Assembly: GCF_024054195.1 (NCBI RefSeq)
Contig: NZ_JAMXLB010000001.1
Span: 186,001 to 250,000, forward strand
Origin: Flavobacterium sp. NRK F7
GTDB taxonomy: Bacteria; Bacteroidota; Bacteroidia; Flavobacteriales; Flavobacteriaceae
Direction: 5' to 3'
DNA length: 64,000 bases
In this document: positions 40,582 to 51,279 of the stretch, one piece after another
How positions within the stretch are numbered: the stretch's first letter is position 1
How the letters are laid out: the number at the start of each line of letters is the position of its first letter
Translations under genes and position numbers: made by a program
Notes under the pieces: model-generated
What the model saw: only the letters and a program-made list of their open reading frames with translations
What the model was told of the DNA's origin: nothing
The model's database searches: none

Positions 40582-42108
40582 ATGAGCACAACGAAAAAAA
40601 TTACTTCTGCCTTAATTTCAGTCTTTGACAAAACAGGATTAGAACCTATTGTAAAAGCACTTCATGAAAATCAAGTAACCATCTATTCTACTGGAGGCAC
40701 AGAAACTTTTATTACCAATTTAGGGATTCCAGTCGTAGCTGTTGAAAATGTAACCGATTATCCTTCTATTTTAGGAGGCAGAGTAAAAACATTGCATCCT
40801 AAAGTGTTTGGAGGAATTTTGAACCGTCAAGACAATCCTTCCGATGTTGCTCAAATGGAAGAATATAACATTCCTCAAATCGATTTAGTAATTGTTGATT
40901 TATACCCTTTTGAAAAAACAGTAGCTTCTGGAGCAAGTGAAGCCGATATTATTGAAAAAATTGATATTGGAGGTATTTCTTTAATTAGAGCAGCTGCTAA
41001 AAACTTTAAAGACACTGTAATAGTAGCTTCTGTTGAAGAATACAAACCATTTTTAGATTTTTATACGAATGAAAGTGGGGCTACAACTATAGAGCAAAGA
41101 AGATGGTTGGCAACCAAAGCGTTCCATGTTTCTTCGAATTATGATACTGCGATTTTTAATTATTTCAATACAGATGAAACCTACTTAAAAATAAGTATGG
41201 CAGCAGGAGAAACGTTACGTTACGGAGAAAATCCACATCAAAAAGGATTTTTCTTTGGAGAATTTGATAAAATGTTTACCAAATTAAACGGAAAAGAATT
41301 ATCGTACAACAACTTACTAGATGTTGATGCAGCTGTTAATTTAATGAATGAGTTTAAAAATGACAGCCCTACATTTGCGATTTTGAAACACAATAACGCT
41401 TGTGGAATTGCAACAAGAGCCACTATGAAAGAAGCGTACCTAGATGCTTTAGCAGGTGATCCAACCTCTGCCTTTGGTGGTGTTTTAATCGCAAATGGCA
41501 CCATTGATTTAGCTACTGCAGAAGAAATTCATTCCCTATTTTGCGAAGTGGTAATTGCACCAGCTTTTGATAAAGATGCAATCGATTTATTAGAAGAAAA
41601 GAAAAACAGAATTTTATTAGTAATCAATGATGTTGCATTACCAACAAAACAAGTTCGAACATGCTTAAATGGCATCTTAGTTCAAGATAAAGACAACCTA
41701 ACAGATACGAAAGAGCACCTAAAAAACGTTACTAGTTCAAAACCGACAGAAGAAGAAATTGAAGATTTAATTTTTGCTTCAAAAATTTGTAAACATACCA
41801 AATCGAACACTATTGTTTTAGCTAAAAACAAACAATTATGTGCTTCAGGAACAGGACAGACCTCACGAGTAGATGCTTTAAGACAAGCAATTGAAAAAGC
41901 GCGTTCTTTTGAATTTGACTTAATTGGCGCGGTGATGGCAAGTGATGCTTTCTTTCCTTTTCCAGATTGTGTAGAAATTGCAAATAAAGCAGGAATTACT
42001 TCGGTCATTCAACCTGGAGGCTCTATTAAAGACGAATTGAGCATTAATTATTGTAATGAAAATAATGTATCTATGGTATTTACGGGAACACGTCATTTTA
42101 AACATTAA
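40582..42108 (+). CDS. purH: bifunctional AICAR formyltransferase/IMP cyclohydrolase
   Basis: This enzyme does the last two steps of de novo IMP synthesis. The 508-residue protein has the MGS-like IMP-cyclohydrolase domain (about 1-190, with ALISVFDKTGLEPIVKAL and GGRVKTLHPKVFGGIL). The formyltransferase domain (about 195-508) includes RYGENPHQKGFFF and FAILKHNNACGIA and ends VSMVFTGTRHFKH. Its length matches the family. It has a well-formed promoter, and mreB starts 58 bases after it. Confidence 0.96.
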   Translation: MSTTKKITSALISVFDKTGLEPIVKALHENQVTIYSTGGTETFITNLGIPVVAVENVTDYPSILGGRVKTLHPKVFGGILNRQDNPSDVAQMEEYNIPQIDLVIVDLYPFEKTVASGASEADIIEKIDIGGISLIRAAAKNFKDTVIVASVEEYKPFLDFYTNESGATTIEQRRWLATKAFHVSSNYDTAIFNYFNTDETYLKISMAAGETLRYGENPHQKGFFFGEFDKMFTKLNGKELSYNNLLDVDAAVNLMNEFKNDSPTFAILKHNNACGIATRATMKEAYLDALAGDPTSAFGGVLIANGTIDLATAEEIHSLFCEVVIAPAFDKDAIDLLEEKKNRILLVINDVALPTKQVRTCLNGILVQDKDNLTDTKEHLKNVTSSKPTEEEIEDLIFASKICKHTKSNTIVLAKNKQLCASGTGQTSRVDALRQAIEKARSFEFDLIGAVMASDAFFPFPDCVEIANKAGITSVIQPGGSIKDELSINYCNENNVSMVFTGTRHFKH

Positions 42109-42166
42109 TTTTATTACATTTGTAAAACACGAATATTTTTACTAACATAAACCCCTAAAAAAGCAT

Positions 42167-43195
42167 ATGGGATTTTTTGATTTCATGACTGAGGACATCG
42201 CAATTGACCTTGGTACAGCAAACACCTTAATCATTCACAACGACAAAGTAGTAATAGATAGTCCTTCTATTGTTGCACGGGATCGTATTAGTGGTAAAAT
42301 TATAGCCGTCGGGAAAGAAGCCAACATGATGCAAGGGAAAACACATGAAAACATTAAAACCATTAGACCTTTAAAAGATGGGGTTATTGCTGATTTTGAT
42401 GCTTCAGAAAAAATGATTAGCATGCTAATTAAAAGCATTCCAGCATTAAAAAAGAAACTTTTTACACCCGCTTTACGAATGGTAATTTGTATTCCTTCTG
42501 GAATAACGGAAGTAGAGATGCGTGCGGTAAAAGAATCAGCGGAACGTGTAAATGGTAAAGAAGTATATTTAATTCATGAACCTATGGCTGCTGCTATTGG
42601 TATTGGAGTTGATATCATGCAACCAAAAGGGAATATGATTGTAGATATTGGTGGAGGTACAACTGAAATTGCAGTAATTGCGTTGGGTGGTATTGTTTGT
42701 GACAAATCTGTAAAAATTGCAGGTGATGTATTTACTAATGACATCATCTATTATATGAGAACACAACACAACTTATTTGTGGGTGAAACTACAGCTGAAA
42801 AAATTAAGATTCAAATTGGTGCCGCTACAGAAGATTTAGACAGTCCACCAGAAGAAATGCAAGTTCAAGGTAGAGATTTATTAACTGGTAAACCAAAGCA
42901 AGTTGACATTTCGTATAGAGAGATAGCAAAAGCATTAGACAAATCGATACAACGAATTGAAGATGCCGTTATGGAAACGTTATCACAAACGCCTCCAGAA
43001 TTAGCTGCTGATATTTACAACACAGGGATTTATTTAGCGGGTGGTGGTTCTATGTTAAGAGGTCTAGATAAAAGAATCTCTATAAAAACTGATTTACCTG
43101 TTTATATCGCAGAAGATCCATTGAGAGCTGTTGTAAGAGGAACAGGAATAGCGTTAAAAAATCTTGGCAAATACAAAAGCATTCTTATAAAATAA
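42167..43195 (+). CDS. mreB: rod-shape-determining actin-like protein MreB
   Basis: This cytoskeletal protein positions the elongation machinery at the inner membrane. The 342-residue actin homologue has AIDLGTANTLI (phosphate 1), VDIGGGTTEIAVIALGG (phosphate 2) and YLAGGGSMLRGL (adenosine) motifs. A -7-like box TACATTTG lies at 42115-42122. It starts the mreBCD-mrdA-rodA operon, where each following gene overlaps or nearly touches the next. Confidence 0.97.
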   Translation: MGFFDFMTEDIAIDLGTANTLIIHNDKVVIDSPSIVARDRISGKIIAVGKEANMMQGKTHENIKTIRPLKDGVIADFDASEKMISMLIKSIPALKKKLFTPALRMVICIPSGITEVEMRAVKESAERVNGKEVYLIHEPMAAAIGIGVDIMQPKGNMIVDIGGGTTEIAVIALGGIVCDKSVKIAGDVFTNDIIYYMRTQHNLFVGETTAEKIKIQIGAATEDLDSPPEEMQVQGRDLLTGKPKQVDISYREIAKALDKSIQRIEDAVMETLSQTPPELAADIYNTGIYLAGGGSMLRGLDKRISIKTDLPVYIAEDPLRAVVRGTGIALKNLGKYKSILIK

Positions 43196-43204
43196 AGATA
43201 ATTC

Positions 43205-44035
43205 ATGCAGCAAATACTATATTTCTTTATAAAAAACAGCTATAGATTGCTGTTTTTGCTGCTTTTGGGTATTTCATTTGCGCTCATTATACAGTCTCAT
43301 TCCTTTCATAGAAGTAAGTACATTAATAGCGCCAATAATATAACAGGAGGAGTTTATGAAAACATTAATTCATTTAACGAATATCTTAGCTTAAAAGAAA
43401 AAAACGAATTACTTGCTGAAGAGAATGCTCGATTAAAACAAATCTTATTTAACCAAAAAGATACCGTTTTAGATTTGAAAAAATTAAAATTCAATGATGC
43501 TTTATTCTATACGGTAACGAAAGCGAAAGTGATTAAGAATTCGTATAATGTTAGGCAAAATTTTTTAACGATTAATGCTGGAACCAAAGACAGTATCAAA
43601 CCGAGTATGGGTGTTGTAAATGATAAAGGTATTGTAGGAATTATAGAAAAGACTTCTAAAAATTATGCCACTATCATTAGCATTTTAAATACTGAATTAA
43701 AAATTAACGCGAAGATTAAAAATTCAACTCATTTTGGAACTTTAAATTGGGATGGAAAAAATGTAGGTTATGTTCAGCTTACTGATGTACCTCGATTGGC
43801 TAGTTTAAAAAAAGGAGATTCCATTGTAACTGGAGCAGATTCAGAAATTTTTCCAGAAAACATTCCGATTGGTAAAATTGAAAAGGTTTTTATCGATAAG
43901 AAGACCAACTATTACACTATAAATGTGAGGTTATTTAATGATATGACTGCTTTAGGTTATGTATATGTAATAGGAAATGAATACAAAGAAGAGAAACAAG
44001 AGTTAGAAAAAGAAACCATTAGAGAAGCGAATTGA
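43205..44035 (+). CDS. mreC: rod-shape-determining protein MreC
   Basis: The 276-residue protein has one N-terminal membrane helix (about 13-30). A coiled coil (about 50-80, LKEKNELLAEENARLKQIL) and the periplasmic MreC beta domains (about 90-265, including GVVNDKGIVGIIEKTS) follow. It links PBP2/RodA to MreB. It sits 9 bases after mreB and overlaps the TTG start of mreD by 4 bases. Confidence 0.93.
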   Translation: MQQILYFFIKNSYRLLFLLLLGISFALIIQSHSFHRSKYINSANNITGGVYENINSFNEYLSLKEKNELLAEENARLKQILFNQKDTVLDLKKLKFNDALFYTVTKAKVIKNSYNVRQNFLTINAGTKDSIKPSMGVVNDKGIVGIIEKTSKNYATIISILNTELKINAKIKNSTHFGTLNWDGKNVGYVQLTDVPRLASLKKGDSIVTGADSEIFPENIPIGKIEKVFIDKKTNYYTINVRLFNDMTALGYVYVIGNEYKEEKQELEKETIREAN

Positions 44036-44535
44036 ATAATAACATCCTAAATATCGTACGCTTTATATTACTTGTTTTTTTGCAAGTAATTTTATTCAAC
44101 AACATCAATATGTTTGGGTTTGCGAATCCATACCCGTATGTTTTATTTATCTTATTATTCCCAGTAAATGGAAATAAAAGTGTGTTATTAATTAGTAGTT
44201 TTTTTATTGGCTTAATAATTGACATGTTTAGTAACTCACATGGAATTCATGCAATGGCTTGTACTGCATTAGCCTTTGTAAGGCCTAATTTATTTCGCTT
44301 TTCATTTGGAATTAGTTACGAATACCAAACAGTCAAAATAGCAGATAAAATTACATCAGAAAGAGTTTCTTATGTCTTATTAGCTCTTTTCATTCATCAC
44401 TTTGTGTTGTTTTTCTTTGAATATTTTAGCTTGACTTTATTTTTTGAAATTATATATTCGACTTTAATCTCAACCATACTTTCATTTATTATTTGTTTAC
44501 TGATTATTTATCTTATTAAACCGAATAAGCGATGA
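44032..44535 (+). CDS. mreD: rod-shape-determining protein MreD
   Basis: The 167-residue membrane protein has about five helices, typical for MreD (FANPYPYVLFILLFPVNG is a family signature region). The start codon is TTG 44032, which overlaps the mreC stop as TTGA. The first downstream ATG would remove the conserved N-terminal helix, so the TTG start is preferred. It overlaps mrdA by 4 bases. Confidence 0.88.
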   Translation: MNNNILNIVRFILLVFLQVILFNNINMFGFANPYPYVLFILLFPVNGNKSVLLISSFFIGLIIDMFSNSHGIHAMACTALAFVRPNLFRFSFGISYEYQTVKIADKITSERVSYVLLALFIHHFVLFFFEYFSLTLFFEIIYSTLISTILSFIICLLIIYLIKPNKR

Positions 44536-46445
44536 GGAAAATTGTATTGCCATCTATCATAATAATCGCCGCAATTGTATTGATTGTGCGTATTTTTTAT
44601 TTACAGATTGTAGATGATTCTTTAAAGCTTCAGTCTGAGAATAATGCCATCAAAAAAGTTTTTGATTTTCCTGAAAGAGGTTATATTTATGATCGTAATG
44701 GAAAATTAATGGTTGCGAATCAACCTTCTTATGACATCATGGTAATTCCTCGAGAAATAAAAAACTTGGATACCTTAGATTTTTGTAATTTATTAAAAAT
44801 TGACAAAAAAGAATTGATTGAAAAAATCAGAAAAGCAACCGTATACAGTCCGAGATTACCTTCCGTTTTCCTAGCGCAATTGAATAAAAAAGAATATGCG
44901 GCTTTTCAAGAAAAAGAGAGAAAATTTGAAGGGTTTTATACCCAAAAAAGAGCCTTACGTGATTACCAAGTTGATTTTGGAGCCAATATTTTTGGTTTTA
45001 TCACCCAAGTAAATGAAGCAATTATCAAAAAGAACCCCTATTATAATAGTGGCGATTTAATTGGCAAACAAGGTGTAGAACAAGAATATGAAGACATTTT
45101 AAGAGGTGTTAAAGGAGTAAAATACCTATTAAGAGACAAATACAATAAAGTGATTGGTTCCTACAAAGAGGGCAAGTTTGACACCCTATCGCAACAAGGT
45201 AAAGATTTGACGCTTACTATTGATTATGAATTACAAAAATATGGTACCGAGTTAATGATAAACAAAAGAGGTGGTATTGTAGCTATCGAACCTAAAACAG
45301 GAGAGATTTTAGCTTTAGTATCAGCTCCCACTTACGACCCTGCTTTATTAGTTGGAAGACAACGATCAAAAAACTATACCGCTTTGTATCATGATTCCAT
45401 TGCCAATCCTTTATTTGACAGAGGTCTTTTAGCACAGTATCCACCAGGTTCACCCTTCAAAATTCTAACGGGTTTGGTTGGTTTACAAGAAGAAGTGATT
45501 ACTCCAGAAACAGGATTTGTATGTCACCATGGTTTTTCCTATGGAGCTGGACGTTTTATGAAATGTCACGATTCTGGATTATCCAAATTAAACAATGGAA
45601 TTTACAATTCCTGTAACACCTACTTTTGTAGTGTCTATCGAAATACTATCGATAAGTTTAAAAATTCATCCAAAGGGGTGGATGTTTGGTCTAATCATGT
45701 GAAAAGTTTTGGTTTAGGGAATTATATGGGAACCGATTTGCCAATTGGTAAAAAAGGAAACATTCCTACTTCAAAAACGTATGAAAGATTATATCCAAAT
45801 GGTGGCTGGCGAGGTTCTACCATAATTTCAAATGGAATTGGACAAGGAGAAATCTTAACAACGCCACTTCAATTAGCCAACATGATGGCAGTTGTTGCCA
45901 ATAAAGGATATTACTTCACACCGCATATTGTAAAAAAAATAAAAGACAAACCTTTAGATAAAAAATTCACCACTAAACACGTTTCAACAGTAGATGCTAG
46001 ACATTTTGAACCTGTTATTGAAGGCTTAGCAGATGTATATAACAAAGGAACTGCTGCAAGTTTAAAAGTAAAAGACATGCAAATTTGCGGAAAAACGGGT
46101 ACTGCTGAGAACAAAATTAGAGTAGCCGGTAAAACCTATCAGTTAAAAGATCATTCCATTTTTGTAGCTTTTGCTCCAAAAGAAAATCCTACCATAGCAA
46201 TTGCTGTTTTTGTTGAAAATGGATATTGGGGGAATCGTTGGGCTGGCCCTATTGCTACTTTAATGATTGAAAAATATGTGAATGGAGAAATCACGAGAAC
46301 CGATTTAGAAACGCGAATGTTAAACGGCTCTTTAGAAGAGGAATACAAAAAAATAGAGAACATCATCTATCAAAGATTTACGGAAACCGTAACTATCGAA
46401 GACACAAAACCTAGTTTAACACTAAAAGAGGAGGAAGTTAATTAA
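44532..46445 (+). CDS. mrdA: penicillin-binding protein 2
   Basis: This transpeptidase elongates the side wall together with RodA. The 637-residue protein has an N-terminal membrane helix (about 5-24), the PBP dimerisation domain (about 45-230) and the transpeptidase domain. Catalytic motifs are SPFK (Ser307 to Lys310, in YPPGSPFKI), SCN (360-362) and KTG (521-523). The length is normal for PBP2. It overlaps mreD by four bases and abuts rodA directly. Confidence 0.95.
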   Translation: MRKIVLPSIIIIAAIVLIVRIFYLQIVDDSLKLQSENNAIKKVFDFPERGYIYDRNGKLMVANQPSYDIMVIPREIKNLDTLDFCNLLKIDKKELIEKIRKATVYSPRLPSVFLAQLNKKEYAAFQEKERKFEGFYTQKRALRDYQVDFGANIFGFITQVNEAIIKKNPYYNSGDLIGKQGVEQEYEDILRGVKGVKYLLRDKYNKVIGSYKEGKFDTLSQQGKDLTLTIDYELQKYGTELMINKRGGIVAIEPKTGEILALVSAPTYDPALLVGRQRSKNYTALYHDSIANPLFDRGLLAQYPPGSPFKILTGLVGLQEEVITPETGFVCHHGFSYGAGRFMKCHDSGLSKLNNGIYNSCNTYFCSVYRNTIDKFKNSSKGVDVWSNHVKSFGLGNYMGTDLPIGKKGNIPTSKTYERLYPNGGWRGSTIISNGIGQGEILTTPLQLANMMAVVANKGYYFTPHIVKKIKDKPLDKKFTTKHVSTVDARHFEPVIEGLADVYNKGTAASLKVKDMQICGKTGTAENKIRVAGKTYQLKDHSIFVAFAPKENPTIAIAVFVENGYWGNRWAGPIATLMIEKYVNGEITRTDLETRMLNGSLEEEYKKIENIIYQRFTETVTIEDTKPSLTLKEEEVN

Positions 46446-47699
46446 ATGAGAGGAAAAAGTATTGGCAACATTGATTGGGTGACCGTTTTATTATATACCA
46501 CTCTAGTAATAATGGGTTGGCTTACCATTTATTCTGCTTCTTTATCTTTAGAGGTTACCTCTATATTCGACATTAAGCAAACCTATGGAAGGCAAATGCT
46601 TTTTGTAATCTTAACCATCCCTTTAATCTTAATATTACTTTTTTTGGATGCCAAAATATTTGAACGGTTTTCTTTTATTTTTTATGGTATTGGAATCATT
46701 CTTCTATTAGGTTTGTTTGTTTTTGGGGTAACCAAAAAGGGGCAGACTAACTGGTATCAATTTGGAGGATTTGGATTTCAACCTTCCGAATTTGTAAAAA
46801 CAGGAACCGCGTTATTATTAGCAAAATACCTCAGTTTTCCACAAATTAATTTAAAAAATCTAAAGGATCAGTTACTTGCTTTTGGAATTATATTACTTCC
46901 TGTTTTATTAATTCTTTTACAACCAGATGCTGGAAGTGCAATGATTTTTCTTTCTCTGATATTCGTTTTAAATCGAGAAGGACTTCCTGCGTGGTATCTA
47001 TTTTCTGGTTTTAGTGCGATTGTTTTATTTTTTCTCGCACTCACAATAGATCCTAAATATATTATGATAGGGATTGGATTAGTAATGCTCGTTTTTTATT
47101 TCAAAGAACGAAGAATAAAGAGAAATCCCATACTTTACATTCTCATTTTTATTGTTATATCAGGATTTACTTTTTCTGTAAATTATATGTACACAAATGT
47201 TTTAGAACCGCATCAAAAAGACCGTATTGATGTATTATTAGGTAAAGATGTAGATATTAAAAGAGAAGGATACAACTTAAATCAATCGATGATTGCTATT
47301 GGATCTGGTGGTTTAACTGGCAAAGGATATTTAGAAGGCACACAAACCAAAGGTGGTTTTGTTCCAGAACAGCATACCGACTATATATTTACAACTGTAG
47401 GTGAAGAATGGGGTTTTATAGGCTCTTCTGTAGTAATCATCCTTTTTGTAACTTTATTCTTAAGAATAATTGTATTAGCTGAAAAACAAAAGACAAAATT
47501 TAGTCGTGTTTATGGTTATTGCGTAGCCAGTTATTTGTTTACCCATTTCTTTGTAAACATTGCGATGCTTATTAAACTATTCCCAACCATTGGTGTACCA
47601 CTCCCCTTTTTCTCATACGGCGGATCGAGTTTGTGGGCCTTTACGATTATGCTCTTTATTTTTGTGAAGCTAGATGCTAATAAAGTAAACGAATGGTAG
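46446..47699 (+). CDS. rodA: SEDS-family glycosyltransferase RodA
   Basis: This lipid-II polymerase of the elongation complex is a 417-residue membrane protein with about ten helices. Family motifs include FQPSEFVKTGTAL, LLQPDAGSAMI, the GSGGLTGKGYLEGTQTKGGF-type extracellular loop and LPFFSYGGSSLWA. It starts immediately after the mrdA stop codon and is the last gene of the rod operon. It converges with the HlyD-type gene, with only 9 bases between stops. Confidence 0.95.
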   Translation: MRGKSIGNIDWVTVLLYTTLVIMGWLTIYSASLSLEVTSIFDIKQTYGRQMLFVILTIPLILILLFLDAKIFERFSFIFYGIGIILLLGLFVFGVTKKGQTNWYQFGGFGFQPSEFVKTGTALLLAKYLSFPQINLKNLKDQLLAFGIILLPVLLILLQPDAGSAMIFLSLIFVLNREGLPAWYLFSGFSAIVLFFLALTIDPKYIMIGIGLVMLVFYFKERRIKRNPILYILIFIVISGFTFSVNYMYTNVLEPHQKDRIDVLLGKDVDIKREGYNLNQSMIAIGSGGLTGKGYLEGTQTKGGFVPEQHTDYIFTTVGEEWGFIGSSVVIILFVTLFLRIIVLAEKQKTKFSRVYGYCVASYLFTHFFVNIAMLIKLFPTIGVPLPFFSYGGSSLWAFTIMLFIFVKLDANKVNEW

Positions 47700-47708
47700 G
47701 TACTTCAT

Positions 47709-49019
47709 TTATCTTTTAAAAACATCTCTAAACTGATACAACAAGCGTTCTATTAAACGTAAATCTTCTGTTACAATATCAGCAGTTCCAGTCATTTCTT
47801 GTTGAAAAATAATTTTCTTTTCATAAGAGGTTTCTAAACCGTTAGGCAAACTTACATCAATTAATAAATTCCCTTCTTTATCTGGAGTTGCTGCAATATT
47901 GTGTACCACACCTTGAACAATACCATATTCCCTATCTGGAAAATTAGCCAAACGAATATGAACAGTTTGTCCTTTTTTAATTTTTCCCGAATTTTGTGCT
48001 TCTGCAACTACTTTTCCTATGTATGTATCCGCATGAATAGGGACTACTGAAAAGACCAAATCTCCAGAAGCCACCGTTTGATTTTCAGACCAAAGTTGTA
48101 AAAACGAAACTCTACCTTTCATTGAAGTTCGCAATACATAACTCAACTCCCAATCTTTAATTGCTTTTTTCAATTGAAAGAAAGATTGAATCACATTTCT
48201 TTCGAGGTTTACCGCATCTTTAGTAGCATTGATTGTGGTATTTTTACTATTTCTATTTATATCATTTAAGGATGATTTCAATTGAGAAATTGAACTTAAT
48301 AAGTTTTTAAAGTTTTTTTGAGATTGCAAATAAGCCAATTTAAATTTTTCAAATTCTTGAGTTGCAATCACACCTCTTTTATATAACAATTCTTGTCTAT
48401 CCAATTGATTTTTTTCTAATTCTAATTCCGATTGATTGATTTCTTTTTGTGACTCTAACAGTAATAACCTTTCTTTCAATTGATTAACTTCGAAATTTTG
48501 TGCATTTGATTCAACTTGGTAAGGCTTTAACACCTTTAATAAATCATTTGCACTATATTCTTTTTGAAAAACTGCAAAAGCACTTTCTACTTCTCCTAAT
48601 TGTGTAAATTGTAATTTCTGAAACGGAAAAGGACTTTTATCAATTTGAATCGTATCTGTAATACTTTTCAACAAGAAAACGTCTTTATAATTAGCCGTAT
48701 TTTCAATAATTGCTAAAGGTGTATTTTGAGGTACAATAGTATTATCTTTCACTAATAAAGCTTCTATTCTACCTGAAGTTCTGGCAACTAATTTTTCAGG
48801 AGGAATAGCTGTGGTAATTGTGATTTTTGCTGTATTAATGTCTGGATATTTAATAAAATATGAAAACAACAAAACCATCAACAATAATATCAGAATAACT
48901 AAATTTCCCCATCGAATCATCCAATGTGGAACCTTAGTTAATATTTCTTGAACTTGTTCACTTCTTAATTCAATATCAGAGGCTGGAAGCAACTCATTGT
49001 TTCTATTCTCGTTTGGCAT
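47709..49019 (-). CDS. HlyD-family membrane fusion protein of the peptide exporter
   Basis: The 436-residue adaptor has a single N-terminal membrane helix (about 36-58) after a short cytoplasmic tail. A lipoyl/biotinyl-like domain (KLVARTSGRIEALLVKDNTIV), a long coiled-coil hairpin (about 165-270, with LELEKNQLDRQELLYKRGV) and a beta-barrel domain follow. It links the inner-membrane ABC exporter to an outer-membrane channel. It lies 34 bases downstream of the C39 exporter in the same operon. A TolC-type gene is not in this window. Confidence 0.88.
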   Translation of the reverse strand: MPNENRNNELLPASDIELRSEQVQEILTKVPHWMIRWGNLVILILLLMVLLFSYFIKYPDINTAKITITTAIPPEKLVARTSGRIEALLVKDNTIVPQNTPLAIIENTANYKDVFLLKSITDTIQIDKSPFPFQKLQFTQLGEVESAFAVFQKEYSANDLLKVLKPYQVESNAQNFEVNQLKERLLLLESQKEINQSELELEKNQLDRQELLYKRGVIATQEFEKFKLAYLQSQKNFKNLLSSISQLKSSLNDINRNSKNTTINATKDAVNLERNVIQSFFQLKKAIKDWELSYVLRTSMKGRVSFLQLWSENQTVASGDLVFSVVPIHADTYIGKVVAEAQNSGKIKKGQTVHIRLANFPDREYGIVQGVVHNIAATPDKEGNLLIDVSLPNGLETSYEKKIIFQQEMTGTADIVTEDLRLIERLLYQFRDVFKR

Positions 49020-49053
49020 TGTTTCTTTCTTATCTAAATTTTATTCTCTTATT

Positions 49054-51255
49054 CTAGTTTCCTAATTGCAATTGATTTTTAACCAATTTAAAATAGCTTC
49101 CTTTTAAAGCAACTAATTCAGTATGTGTTCCAGTTTCAATTATTTTCCCTTTTTCTAAAACTACTATCTTATCTGCATTCATTACTGTACTCAAACGGTG
49201 TGCAATAACCAAAACCGTTTTGTCTTTAAAAAACACATCTAACTTTTCCATAATCTCTTTTTCATTGTTCGCATCTAACGCACTCGTTGCTTCATCAAAG
49301 AAAAGCATTTCTGGATTTTTATAAACAGCACGAGCAATTAACAAACGTTGTTTTTGTCCTGTACTCATTCCAACTCCTTCCGCACCTATTTTGGTATTAT
49401 ATCGCAAGGGATAATCATCAATAAATTCTTTAATATTAGCAACATCAGCTGCATATTGTAAACGTTCTTTATCAATAATATCGACACCAACAGCAATATT
49501 ATTCGCAATCGTATCACTAAAAATATATCCTTCTTGCATTACAGATCCTATATGGTTTCTCCAGGCTTTCTGAGAAATACTTTTCAAAGACGTTTTATTA
49601 ATTAAAACATCCCCTTCTTGAGGCTCATAAAACTTTAATAATAATTTCATTAACGTTGTTTTCCCACTGCCACTGGTTCCAACAATAGCCGTTACTTTTT
49701 TGGCAGGAATCGTTAAATTTAGTTTTTCCAAGACATTTACATCTGATCCTGTATAACGAAACGATAAGTCTTTGATAAGGATATCATTTTCTGGTATTTC
49801 TCTTGTTTTTTCATTTTCGTCTTCTACTTCATCTTTCATCTCATGAATTTCTGACAATCTTGCTAATGAAATTTTAGCATCTTGTAACTCTCTAATAAAA
49901 CCTATTAATTGAATAACTGGTCCGTTTAAACTCCCAACAATACTGGTAATTGCCATCATTTCACCTAAAGTAAGTCCGTCATTTATTACAGCTAATGCAG
50001 ACAAAAAGATGATAATAATATTTTTTAATTCGTTTATGAAATTAGAGCCAATACCTTGTGTTTGCTCCAAGACCAAGCTTTTCATAGAAACTCGGAACAA
50101 TCGCGCTTGAATATATTCCCAACCCCATCTTTTTTGCTTTTCTGCATTATGCAATTTTATTTCTTGCATTCCATTGATCAACTCAATTACCTTACTTTGT
50201 TCTTGAGACACTTCTGAAAAACGCTTGTAATCTAACTTTTCTCTTCTTTTTAAAAACAAAATAACCCATAAAAAATAGAGTAAACTTCCAATAAAAAAGA
50301 CTGTAAAAATCCCAAGGTTATAATAGGCTAAAATTCCTCCCATTAAAACCATATTAATCATGGAGAATAATACATTTAAAGAAGAGGTCGTTAAAATCCG
50401 TTCTATTCGGTGGTGATCATTAATACGTTGCATGATATCTCCCGTCATTTTTACGTCAAAATAAGAAATAGGAAGATTCATTAGTTTGATAAAAAAATCC
50501 GAAATTAAAGCTATATTAATTCGGGTAGACAAATGCAATAAAATCCAGCTTCGTATTAATTCTAAAGCAGTTTTTCCAAAAAATAAAAACAATTGTGCTA
50601 ATAAAACCAAGTAGATAAAATGAATATTTTGGTTTTGTATCCCAACATCTACAACGCTTTGGGTTAAAAAAGGAAAAATTAACTGTAATAAACTACCTGC
50701 TAATAATCCTATCGCTAATTGAATAACAAACGCTTTGTATCGATAAATATATTTTGATAACAAACTAAAACCAAACTTGGTTTTTCCATCTTCGTCTTTA
50801 TCTAAATCCAATTCAGACTCGTAAAATTTAGGAGTGGGTTCTAATAACAAAGCAATACCTTCTTCTGTAGTTTCGTCTGCATTATTACCAATCCAAAATT
50901 TTAAAAATTCTGCTTCCGTATATTCAATAAGACCAATAGCTGGATCAGAGATATAGTATTTATTCTTTTTAATCTTATATAGAACAACATAATGATTTTT
51001 ATTCCAATGCAATATACATGGAAGTGGCGCTTCTTGTAATTTTTCTAGAGAGATCTTTACTCCTAAAGAGCGAAAACCAATCGCTTCTGCTGCATCACTC
51101 AAAGTTAGTAAATTACTTCCTTCTCTAGTAGTTTCCGAAAGTTCACGAAGCATTTGTGTATTTAAAACTTTCCCATTGAATTTGGCAATAATTTTTAAAC
51201 AGGTAGGCCCACAATCTTTACTTTCAGTTTGGATGTAATAAGGAAATTTTTTCAA
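49054..51255 (-). CDS. peptidase-containing ABC transporter (C39) for double-glycine peptides
   Basis: The 733-residue exporter cleaves double-glycine leaders and exports the peptide. The N-terminal C39 peptidase (about 1-130) has QTESKDCGPTCLKIIAK with catalytic Cys15, His in HWNKNHYVVLY and Asp in YISDPAIG. The exporter membrane domain (about 160-460) is followed by an ABC ATPase. The ATPase has GTSGSGKTT (Walker A), MSTGQKQRLLIARA (signature) and MLFFDEATSALD (Walker B). The start codon is TTG 51255, since no ATG lies upstream in frame and the family begins MKKFP. It follows two GG-leader precursor genes after a hairpin. Confidence 0.93.
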   Translation of the reverse strand: MKKFPYYIQTESKDCGPTCLKIIAKFNGKVLNTQMLRELSETTREGSNLLTLSDAAEAIGFRSLGVKISLEKLQEAPLPCILHWNKNHYVVLYKIKKNKYYISDPAIGLIEYTEAEFLKFWIGNNADETTEEGIALLLEPTPKFYESELDLDKDEDGKTKFGFSLLSKYIYRYKAFVIQLAIGLLAGSLLQLIFPFLTQSVVDVGIQNQNIHFIYLVLLAQLFLFFGKTALELIRSWILLHLSTRINIALISDFFIKLMNLPISYFDVKMTGDIMQRINDHHRIERILTTSSLNVLFSMINMVLMGGILAYYNLGIFTVFFIGSLLYFLWVILFLKRREKLDYKRFSEVSQEQSKVIELINGMQEIKLHNAEKQKRWGWEYIQARLFRVSMKSLVLEQTQGIGSNFINELKNIIIIFLSALAVINDGLTLGEMMAITSIVGSLNGPVIQLIGFIRELQDAKISLARLSEIHEMKDEVEDENEKTREIPENDILIKDLSFRYTGSDVNVLEKLNLTIPAKKVTAIVGTSGSGKTTLMKLLLKFYEPQEGDVLINKTSLKSISQKAWRNHIGSVMQEGYIFSDTIANNIAVGVDIIDKERLQYAADVANIKEFIDDYPLRYNTKIGAEGVGMSTGQKQRLLIARAVYKNPEMLFFDEATSALDANNEKEIMEKLDVFFKDKTVLVIAHRLSTVMNADKIVVLEKGKIIETGTHTELVALKGSYFKLVKNQLQLGN

Positions 51256-51279
51256 GAGTTTGTTTAGATTTTTATCAAA